From Neopestalotiopsis rosae (Eukaryota; Ascomycota; Sordariomycetes; Amphisphaeriales; Sporocadaceae), in assembly GCA_023078685.1 (NCBI GenBank), contig JALGAS010000010.1, positions 434,001-498,000 on the forward strand: a stretch of DNA of 64,000 bases, written 5' to 3'. Shown here in pieces: positions 1 to 10,812 of this stretch; position 1 is the first letter of the stretch; every line of letters starts with the position of its first letter. A model generated the notes under the pieces. It worked only from the letters and a program-made list of their open reading frames with translations, had not been told where the DNA came from and made no database searches. The translations under genes were made by a program, and so were the position numbers.

Positions 1-1
1 A

Positions 2-523
2 CTGAAGGACTACTTCGCACATTTGACTGTCGTATCTTACTTCGAGATATACAACTCGCACAGACGAACCAAATGCAACCAACTGGCACCATTCGACAAG
101 ACAACACTTGAGCGTTGGGATCGGTGGAGTATGATGATCCGCCACTTCGACGAGATAGGCGGACAGCCAGACTATCCTTGGATGGAGAGAGAAACTTACA
201 AACGCCTTTCTTACTGGGATACTAACACTTGCGACTCGAGGTTTCGATACTGCATACATTCATGCATACCCAGCATCCCCAGAGTCATTGAGGAGGCGGG
301 TAACTCAAGGCAGGCATCGGTATCTCATGTCACGAAAAAGGTGAAGTCAAAGTCCGGCGTCATTCATGTGACGGTCAGCGATGACGATGTTGATGATAGT
401 GACGACGTTCATGATCATGACGGGGAGGTGCAACAAGAGGCCGGAAAGGAAGAGAGCTCCCCAAGCCCCGCGGGCGGGTTTTGCCTAAGTGTTGATGATA
501 TATTGCGTGGGGCTGGAATTTAG
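2..523 (+). CDS. 3' end of an unknown gene, cut by the window edge
   Basis: The reading frame is open from the first bases of the window to a TAA-type stop at 523, so this is the C-terminal part (about 173 residues) of a gene that starts outside. The visible part has an aromatic- and Trp-rich segment (residues about 1-95), then a low-complexity tail with a Lys-rich stretch, an Asp/Val acidic run and a Glu/Ser/Pro run. The acidic tail looks like a nuclear or regulatory protein, but I recognise no domain. No cluster motif occurs near it, so I treat it as flank and not part of the catabolic cluster. Confidence 0.45.
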   Translation: MKDYFAHLTVVSYFEIYNSHRRTKCNQLAPFDKTTLERWDRWSMMIRHFDEIGGQPDYPWMERETYKRLSYWDTNTCDSRFRYCIHSCIPSIPRVIEEAGNSRQASVSHVTKKVKSKSGVIHVTVSDDDVDDSDDVHDHDGEVQQEAGKEESSPSPAGGFCLSVDDILRGAGI

Positions 524-898
524 CTGATCACGAGTAGCTCGTCTTAAATATACTTGACCTGCACACTTCAAAATGAATGGATCTCGATGGCATAAAGCTG
601 ATAGATTCGACAATACTAGACACATATCCTCGCTCCCTGTGTTCTCCCTTGCAATCCTCCCTAGGCCGCACGCAAGCAGTGCAGACAGGACCACCCCGCG
701 AAGCAGCAGCGTGTCCCACCAACCTCAGAAGCCTCGTCACAGGGGGATAACAGACGGTATATCGTACCAGCCTGTATTGAATCAACAGTGGCGCCGTCGA
801 CATCACCATGTGCAAGTATTACCGGGAAGGGGAAGACATTTCTTTCGGCCTTTGGCTAGCTTCCGCACAATCTATGCAATAAAACGCATGCACACACT
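524..898. other. Intergenic, convergent 3' ends
   Basis: This stretch lies between the stop of the partial gene on + and the stop of the receptor gene on -. Several overlapping short frames occur on both strands, but none has a coding look. I see no RNA gene, repeat or regulatory motif. Confidence 0.4.
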
Positions 899-2550
899 CT
901 AGCTGATGCTGCTGTGCTCGATTGTATCCCGCAGTTCGACTTGGGACTCTGGAGTGTGTGACTGGGGAATGTTTCGACCCTCAAGTATCGAAAGTCTTGT
1001 TGTATCGCCTCCTGTAGATTTATATGTGTGCGACTTGCGGTTTCCGCGAACGTCTCGTAAGCCAGAGTTTGTAAGACTTGCGCCCCTTCGCTTGCTGTAC
1101 GGCCATATTGCGATCCAACAGGGCACAAGAACATATTTTCGAAAACATGGAAAACATTGGACCATGATTGCAAGATCTATTTCGAGGGCTGACCACTTCC
1201 CAAGTGCTTGTTAGTCTAAACACTTGCACTTGGATCGACAGGTATTTACTTACTATGAGGACGTCTGTAAAGTCCCAGGTGGGGTTCTTGGTTTCGTGGA
1301 ACAAAACGATGAATCGCAGACGAAGACAGCTTGTAATAATCAAGAAAATCCCTAAGCCGAACATTGTCATGACTTCTGCCTTCTTCTTCCAAGACATGGA
1401 CAATTTGAGTACGAGTGGGAATGGCAGGGCGAATATGACCAAGTCGTAGAAAATTGTAATGGCTGCATTGGCTGTGGTCAATGCACCGATATCGACGCAT
1501 GTGTGAGGAACAGCATTCCATGTGTCGTGCCAGCCCTCCCAGTTATAATCGATTGGCAGGCATTGAAGAAGCTGACAAATTATGAAAACGAACCCATTCA
1601 GAATTATCAAGAATATGAGATACAACGTGAATCTTTGTAAAGCTCTGCTTGGGAAGATGCGGCGAAACAAGGTCAACAGCATGACTTTGGTTATCGTCGC
1701 CAAGCTGAGGTATAATGTTTCTTCGACGTAAAACAACTAAATATGTTAGATTGCCATAATTCAAGTTGCGCATCACTTACTCTGAGATTCTTAGTTATAG
1801 TTTGAAAGTCAACCATCCAAATGTCGCGGCCGAAGCCATCAATCATACCTAATGCACATGCGCCATGAGAATTTATCTTCCGTGCCGATTAGGTGGACTT
1901 GACTATGAAAGTAAGAGAGGTCAAGAATGATCACTTACAGTAAGCCGATATTATAGCAAACGGAACAAAAGTAACCTACCGCCGTGAGCTACGTTGTCAA
2001 CCATTATTTCTTCGAAAGACTCAATTTGAAACATACACCAACTATTGGCATCAAGACTCTGTCCAGATGCCAATCATTATGGCTAATGGAATACCAGACA
2101 TGCGTGGCCGTGAAGATGATTGTGAACATTCCGATCGTTATCAGGGATATTACGTCCTTGGTTCTGTTTCTTGGTGGAATGCCACATAGCTCGGTCATGA
2201 TTCTTAGCGATGCTGAACGAATGTGAGAAACTTTTATACAGCATTAGAGAAGTAGGACGGTACTCACACAATGAATCCATAATTGTACAATTACACTGAG
2301 CAATAGTCATGGCGATCTCTGAAGGTTCACTGACACATTGGCAAGGGTCGAGAACACAGAGGTTCGTCGACGGTAACCTTGCGATACAGTTGGCCTATGA
2401 CCTGCTCAATCTATGCGCCGAAATACATAGCGACGCAACGAAAGCAAGGTGACTTACCACACATGCTGGTAATTCGGCAAGTTCTTCTGGTGCTGTAGCA
2501 CTAAAAGCACGCACGATAAAAAGGAAGAGTAAAACCGTCATTCCGATCAT
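899..2550 (-). CDS. CFEM-domain PTH11-like G-protein-coupled receptor
   Basis: The protein begins at 2550 with a signal peptide (MIGMTVLLFLFIVRAFSA), followed by a CFEM domain assembled across an intron. Its cysteines lie in LPACVANC, LCVLDPCQC and AQCNC. After that come the seven-helix rhodopsin-like segments of PTH11-type fungal receptors. Recognisable blocks are a helix near 2004-2190, the FGRDIW segment near 1815, the long helix-rich exon 1250-1736 and a final helix (LEIDLAIMVQCFPC) near 1150. The C-terminal tail ends at 899. There are about six short introns; the junctions near 1780-2000 are not fully resolved. Family members sit in the plasma membrane and sense surfaces or host cues through G proteins. 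It lies at the cluster edge, and its upstream region has no exact cluster motif before 3423. Confidence 0.8.
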
Positions 2551-4307
2551 CGTGTACGCATTCGCGGCTGATGCAACTTAATGAGTTTTCAGGCTCTGTA
2601 GTGACTTGGAGAAGAAAGACGGCAGGGGAAGCTGACAAAGCTCTTTACGTGGAGCGTCGGCGCATCCACAATTATAATAAATTACTTCCACCATGTTGAG
2701 TCGTCGTCTTGCCATTATGTTATATAACTCAAGGAATATAGCTTGGATTCCACATAATGTCGCATCGGAAATAATATTCAACTTTGTCATGATATCCAAA
2801 TCCCAGGATGCGTGCACAGACTGCACGAAATGCATGCATGTGCATCATGCCAATCCCGGAGAACGCGGGGAAACAAGGGGCAATGCAGCCAGACCATGTT
2901 CTCACAGTATTCGGCTAGAAGGATAGGCATTTGAATGAAACGCCATGATTTTGCTTGACACGGCAATGAGCTCTGTGCGCAAATCGAAGTCGTGTTTGTG
3001 AGGGCTACATCAACGTGACATGTTCATGCGCCAGGCTCATCCGAAGCCCTGTTTCTCTCCTTCCATCATCCTCGCTTATAGTTCCATGCTTGTTGTCGTG
3101 CGAGTCAGTCACAACTGAGTCATCCTTATTGTATAAGAGAACGGCTTAAAACCAGAAGTATGGTTTGACACGTGACAAATACCAACTGGCAGCAATTTGC
3201 GACCAGAAGCTTAAGATGAATCACGTAGGTTGGGCAATTATTCTCTTATTGTCTCCTTCGCGCAACATAACGTGTTTTGAGTTGGGATGACCTCGGCAAC
3301 AGTTCGGCTATAAGAAAGAAGTGAGTCTCTTCGCTAAATGATGACGGTGTATGGGTTGGTGTATCATTCTCCCAGTCTTTTCGCAGAGACCATATCAGGA
3401 GAAACGCCTCAATGTGGAGGAATGTGGGGTATTGCCCGCCCCCACTTCCGTTCAAAGTTATCAGAAGAAACACACAAAAAGACGTGTGAAGTTGCGCTGT
3501 TAAAGCCACACCCTTCAGCCACATAGGTATGTGGGGAGCTTCTACTTTGGCCAAGTCGGCATAACAGACGTGACATGAATTGTATGAAGTAGTATAACCG
3601 AGCTAAACACCGGCTATCTGGAACGCCAATTTGTGCTATTATCCACCAATGCATCTTCCTAGTAGATTCCTCAACGGACTCGTAAGCTCGCGGGCCTTGA
3701 TTTATCTACGAATCGATTGCCGGAATTGGACATTCGCGTAGTGGCCATGAGGCCCCTGGGTTTCATGACCTAACTTGTGCCAGTCACCTTGATGAGGGAT
3801 AGAGATTGACGAGACGAAAAGCCAAGAGCAACATTAGGTGCGATGTTCTGAGTAAATCTCGGCACCTATCGAGAGCCGTCTTTTACGACAACAAATGTGT
3901 ATTTGGATTTGGGCTTACCGCTCTGTAAAAACACCCGCTTGGCACTTTATGACCAAGCGACTGCGAGCCTGCGCTGTCCAGTCTAGATGCGTAATTGCCC
4001 CAGCGGCACCCGAATATTGTGTGGGGTAATTATGCATAGTCAGTATACTGGAGTTGAAGAACATGAGAGTAGGTAATCAGTCTAATGACCATCAACTTGT
4101 TCTTCCATATATTGCTTCTCCGCAAAGAGTGCAGGAATCAGTGATCTGGAGCTAGACAGCACTGGGTAGATATAGACTTGGAAAACAGATTCAAGCCGGG
4201 CCAGGATCGTATAAGCCCATTACTCAAAGTTTGTATTGCACCATCCTTTGATTTCTCGTTATGAATTTGCTTTCGAAGCGGTATTGATCAATCTGTCAGG
4301 TGCTGAA
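2551..4307. promoter_or_regulatory. Long intergenic promoter region with cluster motifs
   Basis: No convincing gene is seen in this 1.76 kb. It carries the first copies of the cluster element: TGTGGGGTA at 3423-3431 and 4020-4028, and a TGTGGGGAG variant at about 3532. The copy at 4020 is about 290 bp upstream of the P450 start. This is where the motif-bearing region begins, so it probably marks the left boundary of the co-regulated cluster. Confidence 0.55.
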
Positions 4308-6060
4308 ATGAATACTTCGGACTACAACATGGCCTTCCAAGAGATTCAGAATCGTTTCGAACAGGCGTTGAGGCGGAGTGAATCTTTTCACACTTACACT
4401 TGGATGCTAACTGCCATTGTCGCTCTCCTCTTCATCATTGCCTCATATCGTTTACTCTTTCATCCCCTTGCTCACGTGCCTGGTCCATTCCTCGCGAAGC
4501 TGACTGGTCTCTGGCGCGACGCTGGATACCGCCGCGGGAAGTGGCATGATGAGATATTACAGATTCATAAAAGATACGGCCGCATTGTTCGTATAGCTCC
4601 CAACGAGGTATCCATCGTGGATGAGTGGGCAATGAAGAACCTCTATGGCCACGGACACAACGCGCCCAAGACTGATTGGTACTCTGTCTGGGATCCCCCA
4701 AGGACAGCACCACAACTGTTTTCAGCATTGGATAAGAAGGTGCACGGCTTCCTACGCAAACGTGTATCAGGCGCATACTCAATGTCGGCAATTTTAAAAT
4801 ACGAGAGCTACATACAGAACTGTCTTGATCTTTTGCTCCAAAAGCTGACACATCACGCTGTTAAAGGCCCTGTGGATATGTCGGACTGGACCAACGCTTT
4901 TGCCTTCGATGTTGTTGGTGAATTAGGATATGGAGCCGAGCTGGGGATGCTGAGGACCGAAAGCGACGTCAACAATATCAGACGGGACATCTTCGGTGTC
5001 TTCAAGCTGCTGTCTTGCTTGGGCCACTTCCCCGGACAGGCGTGGATCCTCAACAATGCTGTTTCGACTGTTACCTTGAAGTTTCTTAATGCATCACCAC
5101 CGCTCACATCCTTTCGCGACTGGACGTTTAAGCAAGTTCAAGATCGTTTGGATCACATCAATGAAAGCAAACGCGAAGATATGCTCCAGCACTTCTGCCG
5201 TATGAAAGATGCGGATGGCAATTCAGTAAAGGTGGAGGAAATAGCCATTGAAGCAATGAACCTAATGTAAGTCATTCATACTGAATCGTGCTTACACAAC
5301 AAATCTGACAAATATCGCAGAGGCGCTGGTGCTGATACGACGTCTATTGGGATGCGAACATGCCTGTACTATGTGGCATCGAACCCCGATTGTTATCAGA
5401 GACTGCAGAAAGAAGTAGACGCGTTCTACGACGACAACAATCTCGACGCTCCGTTGACTTACTTGCAATCACAAAAGATGCCATATCTGCAGGCTGTCAT
5501 CAAAGAAGCCACGCGATTGCTGCCTTCTATCGTCTTTCAGCTCCTCCGATATACCCCACCCAACTTTACCGTACGCGGCGTGCATATCCCCGAAGGCACG
5601 ACTGTTGGGATCAGTCCCATAGCTCAGAACAGAGATACCGAGATTTGGGGTGACGATGCCAATGAGTTCAGACCGGATCGATGGCTTGAAGACACGGAAA
5701 AGGCGAAAGTCTTCGAAAGCGCTTCAATGACATTTGGAGGTAGCGGGCCAAGGACTTGTGTCGGTCGTAATATCGCCCTTGTATGTGAAAGCCCTTCATT
5801 TCTTTTTCCGCCCTTGAGTAGCGCCCGGCATTGATTACTTATTCAAGAAACCTTACTAACAATATTTTGCTGCATAGGTTGAGTTGCACAAGTTTCTCGG
5901 ACAATTCATGCGCAACTTCGACTTTGAGTTTGCAAACAAAGAAGAACCGTGGAGAATCATAACCTTTTGGTTTGCATACCAGAAGGATTTAATGATGCAT
6001 CTCAAACCACGAAAACACCTCAGTGAACAGCAAAGTCGTGAGGTCCACCAAGATACTTAA
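4308..6060 (+). CDS. Cytochrome P450, microsomal (paralogue A1)
   Basis: Exons are 4308-5266, 5321-5780 and 5878-6060 (533 residues). An N-terminal membrane anchor (about residues 25-45) is followed by the Pro-rich hinge HPLAHVPGP, the I-helix AGADTTS just after the first intron, the ExxR pair in KEATRLLP, a PxxW-like segment at DRWLED, and the haem loop ending RTCVGRN. The haem loop reads FGGSGPRTC, one residue longer between Phe and Cys than the usual FxxGxRxC. The closest relative in the window is the P450 at 35473-37242, with the same hinge, NEVSIVD block and I-helix. An upstream in-frame ATG at 4236 would add 24 residues; I prefer 4308 because the anchor then sits nearer the N terminus. 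The likely role is hydroxylation or demethylation of an aromatic substrate in the ER. Confidence 0.87.
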
Positions 6061-6639
6061 ATGGGTAGATTATGGCGTCGCATTAACTCTTGGCTTCGCT
6101 GTGCCTGTTTCATTTTCTTCTTAAAAGGAAAAGAGCAAACGGTAGTGGCCTTGAAGGAAAACTGAATTCAGTCATACCATTGATATATTTGTTTTACGCA
6201 CAGTGATCCACTACTATGCGGTTTGCGGAAGCAGGTAGTCAACTAATTACATACATGCCATGATTGGGAAGATGATCACCCGTCGTTACAATCTGGGTGG
6301 CCTCGTAACTCAATTGCTATGCTTTATCTGACTTTATAGAAGCTGCCATATGGAATCCTCTGCTCATATTTTCCCTTGGTCAATCTTGGAGTCGCGAGAC
6401 CGTGATATGAAGATCAAAAGTACTGGGTAGATCACACAGTCACATTTTGAGTCTTAATGGGCTTTTCAAGTGGGAACAATTTGAGGGCTAGAATATCTTA
6501 ATAACGGTTCCCCAACAAGTACCACAACTGTGGTTGAAGACTGGTGCTGGTGGACCCCCCTGCACCTAGTATGTGAGCCTTTCCTACCATCGCAGTATTC
6601 TAAACTTGTCGACAACCACTCCCTCATTTCGATTGCGTA
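6061..6639. other. Intergenic between convergent P450 and transporter genes
   Basis: This 0.58 kb separates two converging 3' ends. A short + frame at 6530-6733 overlaps the last exon of the transporter on the other strand and is a shadow. I see no motif or RNA gene. Confidence 0.4.
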
Positions 6640-8480
6640 CTACTTAGCATTCACCTGTGAATCGTGCCACCAAAGGCGAAGCCTTTTTCCATACTTATAT
6701 AAGGGGACTGTCGTCAAACAGAAGGCAAGCTGAATTGCTCCGACGGTACAGAAAAACTTGACTACGCCCCAGCTAGCAATCCAATCATTGATGAAAACTG
6801 CGCAATAACCCATGGAAATGTCAGTGGATCGTTTGCGCCTGGGGTTTGATTTGTGGGAAGGTTGCCTGGCTTACATGAGAAGCCAAAAAACAAGAAGTTT
6901 TTAATGACCATGGTCACAACAAAAGCTTCAACGGCGACATATCGGTAGGCGTCGACAATGTAGGCTCCCACGGCAGCCATACATATCTGTCCTGCGGCGG
7001 TGGCAATGCCGTACATGGTAGAAACAGCCACAGCGCTAACACCATCCCTGATCATGAATCCAAATGGAAAATATGCCGCAATTGTTAGTACTAGTGCGAG
7101 GCCGACCAGGAACAATCGAAACTCGGGTTCGTAGAGGCCTCCGTTCTTGCGCGCAAAGAGCTCAATCATCGGGTCTGAGAGAATGGCGCAGAGCAATGAG
7201 CCCAAAGTGCCACCAACAACAGCGCCCGCCGACATATATCCCAGCTGGGCTGTATCAAGCGAATACGGCGGCGCAACGAATATTTGCGCAATGAGCAAGT
7301 TGAAAGCGACAAGCCAAAGGACAGGAAACGAGAAAAGGAATATGGCCCATATTACAGCTGGATCATAGAGGACCAAAAAGGGTTGCATAGTAAGCCTCCA
7401 GAATGGTACTGTGGAGTACGTGCCTGACCACAACTTTAGGCGTGCCCAGTACGTCTTGCGTTGTATCAATCTGCTGGTGGAAGTCTCCGTTCTGGCAATC
7501 CTCTCGGGATGCTCATTATGGGTAGCACTGGGCAAACCCAGCTTCTCGTTCAGCTGGTCAAGGCCCTGAAAAGAGTCAGTACGTCTCTTCTCATGTTAAC
7601 ATTGGAACGGAAACAAGATTAATCACCATACATTCTGAGAAGCGGTGTCGGTACTGTAGATATCTTCGCGCGTATAAGCAGTTTCAAAGCCGAAAAAAGC
7701 GGCCCACAGGACTCCCACACCCATAAACACAGCGAGAAGCAAGAAGATCCACCTCCACCCCAAGACCTCGGCGATCTTGCCGGAGGCCACTGGAGGCAGG
7801 GCACCCAGGCCTATGATTGCCGTGGTGACCACAGCGACGCGAACACCACGCTCATGAACATGGTACAAGTCTCCGACAATGACAAAACTCAAAGACTCAA
7901 ACATGCAGACACAGAATCCTTGAATGATGCGGGCACCGAGGAGAGAGTCATAGGTGTTGGCACGACCTCCCCAGAGGCATCCGGCGAACCCACAGCACAT
8001 TGAGAAGACGAGGGGGATCCTCCTCCCGAACTTGCGTGCAATGGGAGATATTATGATACCGAAGCATGCAGTGGCAAGCAAGCTATAGCCGGTAAGCAGC
8101 GAGACCTTGGTAAAGGGAACACCAAAGACAACGGTGAGTTCATAGGCGATTGGAGATATGATGGGGCCGATGCTATGGGCTTGTATCAGTCGCATCTCTC
8201 CTTCTTGGGAAGATCGCAACACGAAGACTCACCCGCCAACTGTAAGGATGGTGCAGTACGTATAGAGCAGGAATATGAGATCTCTCTGCCACAGTGGCCA
8301 ATTCAACGGGTCATTTGGATCATTTGAAGGCTGTGGCACGAGAATGATGGTCCTGCCGCCGTGGGAAGTCTTCTTGAGGTGATCGTGATGGGCCATAGAG
8401 TCTTCGACAGACTCCTCGAGTGGTACCGTGGCGGGTACATGCGCCGAGCTCGATCTGGGTTCAAAGATACCCCAAGCCAT
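6640..8480 (-). CDS. MFS transporter, DHA1 (drug:H+ antiporter-1) type
   Basis: Exons on - are 8480-8233, 8172-7632, 7565-6875 and 6797-6640. All junctions keep frame, and the last exon restores the helix FINDWIASW. The N terminus has the NDPLNWP signature of fungal HOL1-like DHA1 carriers. About twelve hydrophobic segments follow, with a long cytosolic loop around the start of exon 3. The conserved loop between helices 2 and 3 is RKFGRRIP. I chose the start at 8480 (MAWGIFEP), the usual start of this group; an ATG 27 bp upstream is possible. It probably moves the aromatic substrate in or a toxic intermediate out across the plasma membrane. The motif TGTGGGGTA at 9047-9055 is about 570 bp upstream. 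Confidence 0.87.
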
Positions 8481-10580
8481 GACTACGAAACCAGTGAACA
8501 GAATCAATTAACCTAGGTGTGTGATTTGTGATCTTCGGAAACAGTCCTGTTTTGATGTTCGTCGAAGCAATGGGACCTCGTATCAACTTCAGCAGCAGTG
8601 ACCACAGTATTTACAAGTATGATCACGTTCCAGTAGTCTATACACCAGAGAGATACAGCCATAATCCGGGGAAGCCATCTAGGGAAGCATCTCATTCGTG
8701 ATCTTAACAATCTGGGGAGCCAGCGCAGGCGTTAGATCACCGCCCTCATGGCCCAGACCCAACCAATCACATGTCGCTGGGGGCATCTGAGGGACTCATC
8801 TGATAGCCAAATTCGCTCCGTTGGTGACTATAGCACTTTGTTCTTTCCGTAGACCTTTGGACTAGCTTGACCATGTTCCCTGATAATCTGCTCTCCTTGG
8901 CTTTGTGCGTCTCGTATCTGTGCATTTGGCCTTTTATGCTCGTCCTCATGTAGCTAGAGTCATGAACAAGTATTTTCAGCCCCGACGATTGCCACCAAAA
9001 CTATTGTTTATACAGTTCTACCTCCATACATTCGCTACTCGCTCAATGTGGGGTACATAGTGATGGTGTGTAAAATGTGCATGCAAAGTTTCCCCTGCAT
9101 ACTATGTGTGTGGGGAGGTGAGGGCTCACAATTCTCCATCAATGCACTCTCCTCGGTGGACGTTCGGCCGCATGTACATGAAGCATAAACTTTGTTCCGT
9201 TGCAATTGATTCAATTATGTTATTAAGTGGCTGTCGATATGATATGGATCATCCTACCAGGACCGAGTGTATATCAAACTACCATCGTGAGTGTTCAGAG
9301 CCTTCTGCGTATACTAATTCCAAGCCACAATGCATAACACCTGTTACGAAAGCACGCATATACAATCGGGCCACAAGAATATCGAACACCTATGGAAGTG
9401 TTGGTTTCATCACTAGGAGCCTTGGGTCTGCTACTGGCGGCGAAATCTCGTTAAGAAATTGCCGAGCCATGTGCGACATCTGGCCGAAGGCCGTGGAAAA
9501 ACTCCAGACCTTGAATACAATTAAAGTCCATGCATGTACCGGGTGCAAAGGGGTCATTGAGCAGTCGGAGAGTTATCCCGAAACCGACGATCCATACCCT
9601 CACGGGTATCTGAACGTAATGTATCTGTAGAACATCATTTCTTCAACAGTGCCGCAAGGTGTTAACGCTCGAGATTTCTGCTTATCACAACTTCAGCTCA
9701 GTATCTAGTCTAGTGCCTAACGCCCCCTCGACCCATTAATACCGGAGAAAGATGTAACCTTAGTTTATAATAAATATCTGTTGCAAATTCTACAACACTC
9801 GCGTCGTGACACTTAATCGGACTAGTGACGGAGAACTGTTAAAATGACGGGTTATTTTGCTACAATCATGCTGCGTGTCGCCGCACAAGACAATCATAGA
9901 AAACATCATGTGCCGGATTATGAACATGAATGAAGGGCCGGTATCGATGAGTCAAAGCAGCATATTTCAATCGTGACGCTGTTGGTGGTTCGGAGACGAT
10001 TTTGTATCAACAGCGACCCGGAGCCAAAGACGTCCACCCGCCAATTGGCAAACCCAGATCAAACCTTGCTCATAAACATTAAAGATAGACGTGGCTTACA
10101 TATTCCCCACAACAAGCATGCTGGGCGCAAGACTCCCTAAACCTGCGGTAAGTCAGTCAGCAGATGGTGGGGTGCAAAGTAAGAAGAACTCTATAAAAAC
10201 CGAGATCGCCATCATTTGCCTACACCCGACGTTGAGAACTGTCAACGACTAGTCGCCGGCTGCTGACTGAAGGATTTTTCCAGAATTCAGGGCCTTGCAA
10301 GATTACCCCAGTGGCGCTTTGAATGCAACAATGCCAAGTGACGCCTAGACGTTGGGGAGTAAAGTCTAGGGTAATGTGGCATGCGGGGTGACCAATTACC
10401 ACGGCGCTGATTCACGTTCAGCATACCCCATGGTTCTCAACCCTGGTTCTTCCCCCGCAAGTCGCGCCGAATGCAAAGTGGCATCGTGCCTGACAAACCT
10501 GGGGTTGGCGTCGATCCAGTAGGTATGTGTTCAAACTGTGTACCGTTCTCTGTGGCACTCAGCACTATTCTTAGGTAAGT
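8481..10580. promoter_or_regulatory. Divergent promoter region of the transporter and C2H2 regulator 1
   Basis: This 2.1 kb region holds many copies of the CCCCAC-core element: TGTGGGGTA at 9047-9055, TGTGGGGAG near 9110, TTCCCCACA at 10103-10111, GGTGGGGTG near 10165, TACCCCA at 10304-10310 and 10424-10430, and a GCGGGGTG near 10384. A TATAAAA box is at 10192-10198. The density just upstream of the regulator suggests autoregulation. A 174-codon frame at 9106-9630 starts in this region but has no recognisable domain, and I do not call it a gene. Confidence 0.5.
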
Positions 10581-10812
10581 ATGAGCATGAGCCGCTGGTG
10601 GTAGGTGCTAAGTAGGTTGGTAGAGAGCTAAGGGGCCCGCCCCACTAATCCCAGCTTGCTTCCCATGCTGAACGATTACACTGTGGTCCCCGCCTCTGTG
10701 CTTTCCATCTTCGTTGTCTGTCCGCTGGTCTGTTACTCTCCATGTAAGACACATTTCTGTGTGAACGCGATCTTTCGGAACACCCTTCGACATTGATGAT
10801 AAATCTACTCTT

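Noticed and set aside
9106..9630. 174-codon + frame downstream of a motif copy
   Set aside because: No domain, unusual composition and no splice-consistent neighbours; lies in a promoter region.
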